Shown here: in pieces, positions 59,558 through 64,000 of the stretch | Position numbering within the stretch: position 1 is the stretch's first letter | Layout: each line of letters begins with the position of its first letter | Assembly: GCF_965203655.1 (NCBI RefSeq) | Contig: NZ_CBDBDD010000007.1 | Span: 1-64,000, forward strand | Direction: 5' to 3' | DNA length: 64,000 nucleotides | From: Poriferisodalis sp965203655 | GTDB taxonomy: Bacteria; Actinomycetota; Acidimicrobiia; Acidimicrobiales; Poriferisodalaceae | Notes under the pieces: generated by a model | The model's input: only the letters and a program-made list of their open reading frames with translations | What the model was told of the DNA's origin: nothing | Database searches by the model: none | Program-made: the position numbers and the translations under genes

Positions 59558-59776
59558 ATGCGAACGACGATCGACCTGCCGGCCGATGTGCATGCCCTCG
59601 CTCGCGAGATCGCGCACCAACAGCGCAAGTCGCTGAGCCAAGTCGTCACTGAGCTGATCCGGCTGGCGCTCAGCCCGGTCGATGCACCCGCAGCGCCGTC
59701 AGCCGCGGGGCTGCCGACCCTGCGGGTCGGGCGGGCCGTCACAGCCGAAGACGTCCGATCCCTCGAAGACGAATGA
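59558..59776 (+). CDS. vapB: Ribbon-helix-helix antitoxin, VapB-like
   Basis: 72 residues from the ATG at 59558 (GTG 59555 also in frame). RTTIDLPADVHALAREIAHQ is a classic ribbon-helix-helix start, followed by RKSLSQVVTELIRLAL. The C-terminal tail would cover the toxin active site. It overlaps the PIN toxin gene by ATGA and is divergent from the other antitoxin. Confidence 0.88.
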   Translation: MRTTIDLPADVHALAREIAHQQRKSLSQVVTELIRLALSPVDAPAAPSAAGLPTLRVGRAVTAEDVRSLEDE

Positions 59777-60171
59777 CCGCAGCGCTCGCCGACGGAAACG
59801 TCCTGATCGCGCTCGTCGTCGAAGACCACGTCCATCACCGTCTGGCCCGAGCCTGGTTCGACGGCCACGACGATGAGCTGGCCACCTGCCCCATCACCCA
59901 GGGGACGCTGCTGCGCTTTCTGATCCGCGAAGGCATCGGCGCGCTCGACGCGCTCGGCGCGCTGGCGCAGCTTCAGTCGCTGCCCCAGCACGTGTTCTGG
60001 GCAGACGAGATCGGCTTCGACGCCACAACGCTCGCCGGAGTCATCGGGCATCGCCAAGTGACCGACGCCTACCTCGCCGCTCTCGCCCGGCACTTCGGCG
60101 GCCGTCTCGCAACACTCGACCGCGGCCTCGCAGCGCTGCACCCCCAAACAGCGCTGCTGGTAGCAACCTGA
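59773..60171 (+). CDS. vapC: PIN-domain toxin, VapC-like
   Basis: 132 residues. PIN-domain acidic residues lie in ALADGNVLIAL, TQGTLLRFLIRE, RQVTDAYLAALA and LATLDRGL. It is a different subfamily from the PIN toxin at 58702, with little shared sequence. It is coupled to the RHH antitoxin by a 4-base overlap. Confidence 0.88.
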   Translation: MTAALADGNVLIALVVEDHVHHRLARAWFDGHDDELATCPITQGTLLRFLIREGIGALDALGALAQLQSLPQHVFWADEIGFDATTLAGVIGHRQVTDAYLAALARHFGGRLATLDRGLAALHPQTALLVAT

Positions 60172-60439
60172 CGGCCCACCACAGCGAGCGCCGGCGGCTA
60201 TGCGCGCACGATGTCGACGTCGATGCGGGCCGGATCTCCTTTTGCAGGCACATCCAAAATTCGCCGAATTCTGATGGGTAGCTATGCATTTTTCGGCAGC
60301 GTGGCGGGGCGTGCTGGCGAGAGCCCAGCTGCGCGAGAATCATCTGCTGAAGAATCCGTTGTGCAATACAGCAAGCAGTGGTAGTGCAATTCTTCAATTA
60401 GTGTCCATGCAAAACGATCATTTGCGCTAGTGTGGAAGT
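60172..60439 (+). promoter_or_regulatory. AT-richer gap with small palindromes before the DUF4143 ATPase gene
   Basis: No gene is seen. AATTCG-C-CGAATT at 60258-60270 is a short palindrome, and GCAAA/TTTGC flank a 7-base spacer at about 60409-60425, followed by a CTAGTGT patch just before the GTG at 60440. The lower GC than around it suggests promoter DNA or acquired sequence. Confidence 0.35.
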
Positions 60440-61720
60440 GTGGTCGCACGCATCGAGGAGCACATCGCCCGGCACCTCAGTCCCCATGTCAGCCATGCGC
60501 TTGGCGGCTTTCGTGTCGTGGTGTTGCACGGTGCGCGCCAGTCGGGGAAGACGACCCTGGCGCGCAGAGTGGCGGAGCGTGCAGGCGGCACCTATGTCAC
60601 CCTTGAGGACGAGCCGATGCTGCAGGCTGCGCTTGACGATCCTGCGGCGCTGCTGAATGCGTGGCCGACGCCGCTGGCTGTCGACGAGGTGCAGCTGGCC
60701 GGCGACCGGCTGATCAGGGCGGTCAAGCGCTTGGCAGACGAAGAGCAGACGCCGGGCCGGTTCCTGCTGACCGGTTCCACCGATTTCCTGTCGGTGCCGA
60801 CTATCAGCGAGTCGCTGGCCGGGCGGGCGCGGCTGATGCGCCTGACCCCCTTGTCCCAGGCCGAGATCGCCGGCGCCGAGGAGCCGCCGATCGAGAGGTG
60901 GATGAGCGGCGACAGCCAGCCCGGCGCCCCGCGCCCTGGCACCTCGCCGCCGCTGACCCGACGCGACTACGCCGAGCTGATCTGCACCGGCGGCTACCCG
61001 GAGGTGCTGCGGCTGCCCGAGGACCTGCGTGCGGGCTGGTTCGAGAGCTACATCGAGACCGTCGTGGGCCGTGACATCACCGCGCTCGCGGACATCCGGC
61101 GATCCACAGCACTGGCGCCGCTGCTGCGCTGGACCGCCGCCCAGACATCCCAGGAACTGAACCTCACCGCGGCGTCGAGGCGGCTCGCCATCAGCCAGCC
61201 GACCGTCGTCAGCTACCTCGATTGGCTCCGGGCCGTGTTCTTGACCCAGGAGCTCCCGGCCTGGTCGCGCAACCTGTCGGCGCGAGCGATCCGGCGCCCG
61301 AAGCTGCACATTGCCGACACCGCTCTCGCCGCGCACCTGCTCGGCTCCGGGCCGCAGGCGCTGCTGGCGCCGACATCACAGGCATTCGGCATGCTGGCGG
61401 AGTCGTTCGTCGTCAACGAGATCGCCCGTCAATCCACTAGCGCCGCGGCTCGCATCAGCTTGATGCACTACCGCGACGCGCACCATGAGGCAGACATCAT
61501 CCTTGAGACACCCGACGGCTCGGTGACTGCCATCGAGGTCAAGGCCAGCAGCTCTCCCTCGCCCCGCGCAGCAGACCACCTTCGCTGGCTGCGCGACCGG
61601 CTCGACACCGTGGCTCCCGGGGCGTTCGCCGGCGGGATCGTGCTGCACATGGGCGAGCACGAGGTGAGCCTAGGAGACCGCATCAGCATGCGGCCCATCT
61701 CGTCACTCTGGAAAAGCTGA
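60440..61720 (+). CDS. AAA-type ATPase of the DUF4143 family
   Basis: 426 residues from a GTG. Walker A is LHGARQSGKTTLARR near residue 35, and the Walker-B/sensor region is LAVDEVQL with LLTGSTDFLSVP. A C-terminal DUF4143 domain has a restriction-nuclease-like patch ADIILETPDGSVTAIEVKAS, where D, E and K are spaced as in PD-(D/E)XK folds. Proteins of this type are common in accessory regions beside toxin genes; their substrate is unknown. Confidence 0.85.
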   Translation: MVARIEEHIARHLSPHVSHALGGFRVVVLHGARQSGKTTLARRVAERAGGTYVTLEDEPMLQAALDDPAALLNAWPTPLAVDEVQLAGDRLIRAVKRLADEEQTPGRFLLTGSTDFLSVPTISESLAGRARLMRLTPLSQAEIAGAEEPPIERWMSGDSQPGAPRPGTSPPLTRRDYAELICTGGYPEVLRLPEDLRAGWFESYIETVVGRDITALADIRRSTALAPLLRWTAAQTSQELNLTAASRRLAISQPTVVSYLDWLRAVFLTQELPAWSRNLSARAIRRPKLHIADTALAAHLLGSGPQALLAPTSQAFGMLAESFVVNEIARQSTSAAARISLMHYRDAHHEADIILETPDGSVTAIEVKASSSPSPRAADHLRWLRDRLDTVAPGAFAGGIVLHMGEHEVSLGDRISMRPISSLWKS

Positions 61721-61734
61721 CGACGGGGCTTGGG

Positions 61735-61926
61735 TCAGGTGATGTTCAGGAGCCAGGACACGCCGAATCGGTCCTCGACCCAGCCGAAGCGCCTGCCCAG
61801 CACTCGGAACTCGGCAACCTTCACCTGGCCGGCCGGCCCGTCGCCATCGCCTTCAAGCAGCACGCGGCGGGTGATCCCGATATGAGCCGCAGCGATGCCG
61901 AGTCGGCAGGCGGCGCGTACGTGGCG
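61735..61926 (-). pseudogene. C-terminal remnant of a VOC/PhnB-like gene
   Basis: The frame directly behind the hipA stop, read to TGA at 61737-61735, ends in VLGRRFGWVEDRFGVSWLLN. This matches the last strand and conserved FGVSW tail of VOC/PhnB-like proteins (usually about 140-160 residues). Only about 25-45 residues remain, with no start and no N-terminal domain. The break lies at hipA, so arrival of hipBA probably cut the gene. Confidence 0.55.
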
Positions 61927-63231
61927 TTATGGGGCGAGGATGGTGTGGCTGCGCTGGGTTATGGCGTTGAGGAGGCGGCTGGGGGTGCCTGAGGCGCGCA
62001 TGGCGACGGGCAGTGTGTCGATCTCGGCGGCCAGTCGGTGGGGTGTCTCGCGGGCGATGCGCATGACCTCGGCGGCTGCCCAGTCGGGGTCGGCACCCAG
62101 GGTGCGGGCGGTGTCGCGCCAGTCGTCGATGCGGGCGCCTGTGCCCACCTGGTAGCCGGCGCCGAGGGTCATGGCGAGGTGGACGTCGTGGGGCGCTACG
62201 TCGGTGTAGGGCAGCCAGGAGGCGGTGTCGTACAGCGGTGCCAGCCGGCAGACGCCGCCGGGCAGGTGCACCAGCGCGTGGTTCTTGGAGTGGGCGTCGT
62301 TGGCGACGATCACCCAGCAGTAGACGAGCCGCCGGAGGAGGGCCGCGATGTCGGCCGCGGCGTCGCTGCTGTGGGTGTGCAGCAGGCCGGCGATGTCGGC
62401 GGGCGACGGTCCGCCGTCTCGCTGGAACCGCAGCGCCGCGGGACGGCCGAGCGCCTGGCACATGTCTTCTTGGTGGGTGCGTGCCAGCGATTCGGGGTCG
62501 GCGGGGCCCCGGACGCGGTCGTAGCGCTGCACCACGAGCGTCTCGACGCCGCCGATCACCGCGACCTCGGTGCGGACCGCGTCGATGCCGAGCGCGCGGG
62601 CGGTCGCGAGCGCGAGATGCTCGCCGACCGCTTGGCCTGGGTAGATGGCTACCGAGGGCTTGAGGATGTGGCTGGTGGGCTCGTCGCCGACGGCTCGGTG
62701 CCACGCGTCGTCGCTGCGGCGCAGGGCCAGCTTGGGCATGGTGCCCGCGAGGCTGAAGCTGGCGAGCGGGTCCGTGCGCCATCCGCCCAAGCGTGCGCCC
62801 TCGGCGAGATCGCGCACTGCGGCGGCGAGGTCGGCATCGGTGATCGGCTCGAGCGCCGAGGGGCGATCAGCGTGCCGAGCGGCGGGGCCGCCGACGGGCG
62901 CGGCTGCTGCGGGCTCGAACTGCACAGCGCCGGCGCATTCGGCGCCGATGGGCGTGGCGAGCAGGTCGAACGGGTCGACCGACGCAGCGCCCACGCTGGC
63001 GCGCCACCGCTCGCGGTCGGCGGGCAGGTCCGGCAGCAGGCCGTCCAGCCAGTTCCCGACCGCCGCGCCGCCATGGGGCTGGGCCCGCATCGGCAGCGAC
63101 AGCGACAGCGGGACCGCGTCGGGGTGAGCGAGGTAGCCGGCGTCATAAGCGAGCACCGTGCCGGCCGGCGTGCGGGAGACGACCGCGGCATCGATGCCGC
63201 CGACGCGCACCCTCAACGCGTCGGGCGTCAT
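61927..63231 (-). CDS. hipA: HipA-family serine/threonine kinase toxin
   Basis: 434 residues from the ATG at 63231. The HipA N-terminal domain (about 1-100) and kinase-like core are present: substrate and nucleotide regions TMPKLALRR, HILKPSV and VVQRYDR, the HQEDMCQALG helix, the catalytic loop ANDAHSKNHAL and the metal-binding APLYDTAS. Kinases of this family phosphorylate a tRNA synthetase or other target and cause dormancy. It overlaps hipB by 4 bases. Confidence 0.9.
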   Translation of the reverse strand: MTPDALRVRVGGIDAAVVSRTPAGTVLAYDAGYLAHPDAVPLSLSLPMRAQPHGGAAVGNWLDGLLPDLPADRERWRASVGAASVDPFDLLATPIGAECAGAVQFEPAAAAPVGGPAARHADRPSALEPITDADLAAAVRDLAEGARLGGWRTDPLASFSLAGTMPKLALRRSDDAWHRAVGDEPTSHILKPSVAIYPGQAVGEHLALATARALGIDAVRTEVAVIGGVETLVVQRYDRVRGPADPESLARTHQEDMCQALGRPAALRFQRDGGPSPADIAGLLHTHSSDAAADIAALLRRLVYCWVIVANDAHSKNHALVHLPGGVCRLAPLYDTASWLPYTDVAPHDVHLAMTLGAGYQVGTGARIDDWRDTARTLGADPDWAAAEVMRIARETPHRLAAEIDTLPVAMRASGTPSRLLNAITQRSHTILAP

Positions 63232-63509
63232 GGCCGGTCGGCTACCACGTCGCGGTAGGTCGGGCGCTCGCTGTTCGCTTCGCGCACGACAAGGTCGCAG
63301 CCGAGCGCGTTGCAGATCTTGACGAGGCCGTCGAGCTGCATGGTGAGCTTGCCCGCCTCCGCATCGCACACGAGCTTGCGAGACACGCCCGCCGCATCCG
63401 CGAGCGCCTGCTGGGTCATGCCGAGCTCCCGGCGCCGGCTGGCTACCACGTTCGCCAGCGATCCCGGCGTGCGCACAACGAAGGCTGCCAACGGTCTCAC
63501 GGCGCACAC
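63228..63509 (-). CDS. hipB: HipB-like helix-turn-helix antitoxin
   Basis: 93 residues from the GTG at 63509 (GTG 63500 possible). An Xre-type helix-turn-helix is clear: LANVVASRRRELGMTQQALADAAGVSRKLVCDAEAGK. The C-terminal strand LGCDLVVREA is typical of HipB. It overlaps the hipA start by ATGA. It would neutralise HipA and repress the pair. Confidence 0.88.
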   Translation of the reverse strand: MCAVRPLAAFVVRTPGSLANVVASRRRELGMTQQALADAAGVSRKLVCDAEAGKLTMQLDGLVKICNALGCDLVVREANSERPTYRDVVADRP

Positions 63510-63869
63510 CCTAACCCGATGTCACCGTCCGCACGCACCAAACGGTCTATCACCGAACGCATACAAACAGCGTGATGACACCATACGCATGCACACGATC
63601 CCAACGCAGGCTACGACCCTTGACGCGACCGGCCCGACGCAGATCCCGCCGCCCGCCGCAGCCTTGGAGCTGCCAGGACCCGAAATCACACGGAAGGGAG
63701 CCGAACAAGAAGAGGCTGAACGTTGGCTGCTCGTGCGCGTGAAAATCGTTGGACTTCGGCACCGTCGATCACCCATGATCGAGCGATCTGCTGACCGCTC
63801 AACTGGCCCGCCCTGGAGACCCTCGTACACTGCGGTGCTGTAGGACGGATGCCGAGGAGGTGTATTCGA
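63510..63869. other. Gene-poor gap between hipBA and the last gene
   Basis: About 360 bases with no convincing gene. The first 100 bases are AT-richer than the surroundings and must hold the hipBA promoter. A purine-rich ribosome site (GAGGAGG at 63853-63859) lies before the ATG at 63870. No large repeat was recognised. Confidence 0.4.
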
Positions 63870-64000
63870 ATGAGCGACAGCGGCGACGATGTCAAGGTCA
63901 TTCACTACACCGACGAGGACGTCCGCGAAGGCAATCAGCGCATGCTCGAGGATGTCGGCTGCACTTGGGAGCAGCTGCAGGCGCAGGCCCAAGCCGGCCG
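63870..64000 (+). CDS. Partial hypothetical protein, cut by the window end
   Basis: ATG at 63870 with GAGGAGG 10 bases upstream; at least 43 residues, open to the end. The visible part is acidic and helical (DVKVIHYTDEDVREGNQRML, then EDVGCTWEQLQ). No family is recognised. Its place next to hipBA and other toxin-antitoxin pairs suggests it may be another small antitoxin, but this is a guess. Confidence 0.55.
   Translation, partial: MSDSGDDVKVIHYTDEDVREGNQRMLEDVGCTWEQLQAQAQAG

Noticed and set aside
56133..64000. Prophage or transposon borders in the toxin block
   Set aside because: No integrase, transposase, terminal inverted repeats or tRNA attachment site is visible.

Overview
The window is high-GC DNA that looks like an actinobacterial chromosome, most likely class Acidimicrobiia. 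Pointers are three WhiB-family genes, a GlnR-like regulator beside GlnA2- and GSII-type glutamine synthetases, an actinobacterial acyl-CoA carboxylase epsilon subunit, SenX3/RegX3-like phosphate control with 11-nt PHO-type repeats, and a Gram-positive Tad pilus set. An MttB-like methyltransferase gene and a DddP-like M24 protein would suit a marine or saline lifestyle, but that is inference. The taxonomic call rests on gene content and was not tested by a search.

Layout. 0-14 kb is mostly carbon metabolism: a frameshifted mttB-like gene, an acyl-CoA ligase, a stand-alone 5'-3' exonuclease, acyl-CoA carboxylase beta and epsilon, a CaiB/BaiF CoA-transferase, two tandem HTTM membrane proteins (one fused to a DCC thiol-redox domain), and an ethylmalonyl-CoA mutase next to aat. 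14-21 kb holds a membrane-anchored cyclophilin, lysC-asd, a tRNA-Pro flanked by palindromic repeats, an NfeD-type protein and a WhiB gene. 21-26 kb is a selenium block: mrp, selA and selB on one strand. The selA-selB gap holds a tRNA-like RNA that is not tRNA-Sec. The true tRNA-Sec, with anticodon UCA and a long variable arm, lies 12 kb away at 35.7 kb. 26-36 kb carries erpA, a compressed xanthine-dehydrogenase-like fusion gene, nitrogen assimilation (glnR-like, glnA2-like, glnII), nadE and a sigma-70 factor.

36-40 kb is a minimal Tad pilus locus (tadZ-A-B-C, flp, tadE). 40-48 kb holds two more WhiB genes, tatA, and a complete phosphate regulon (pstSCAB-phoU-phoR-regX3) behind a four-unit 11-nt repeat block. 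48-56 kb contains an MFS protein, a DUF2342-like protein with a damaged metal motif, moaE, mreB, a HEAT-repeat protein and a PDZ-Lon protease.

56-64 kb is an accessory stretch: a Fic protein with a palindromic operator at its start codon, a DddP-like gene, two divergent PIN toxin-antitoxin pairs, a DUF4143 ATPase, hipBA and the start of another small gene. hipA sits directly in front of a truncated VOC gene, which suggests insertion.

The most interesting signals are the switch-like tRNA mimic between selA and selB, the domain capture in the HTTM pair, short tandem repeats spanning stop codons of unrelated genes, PHO-like half-sites in front of glnII, and the DddP homologue lacking the catalytic aspartate.
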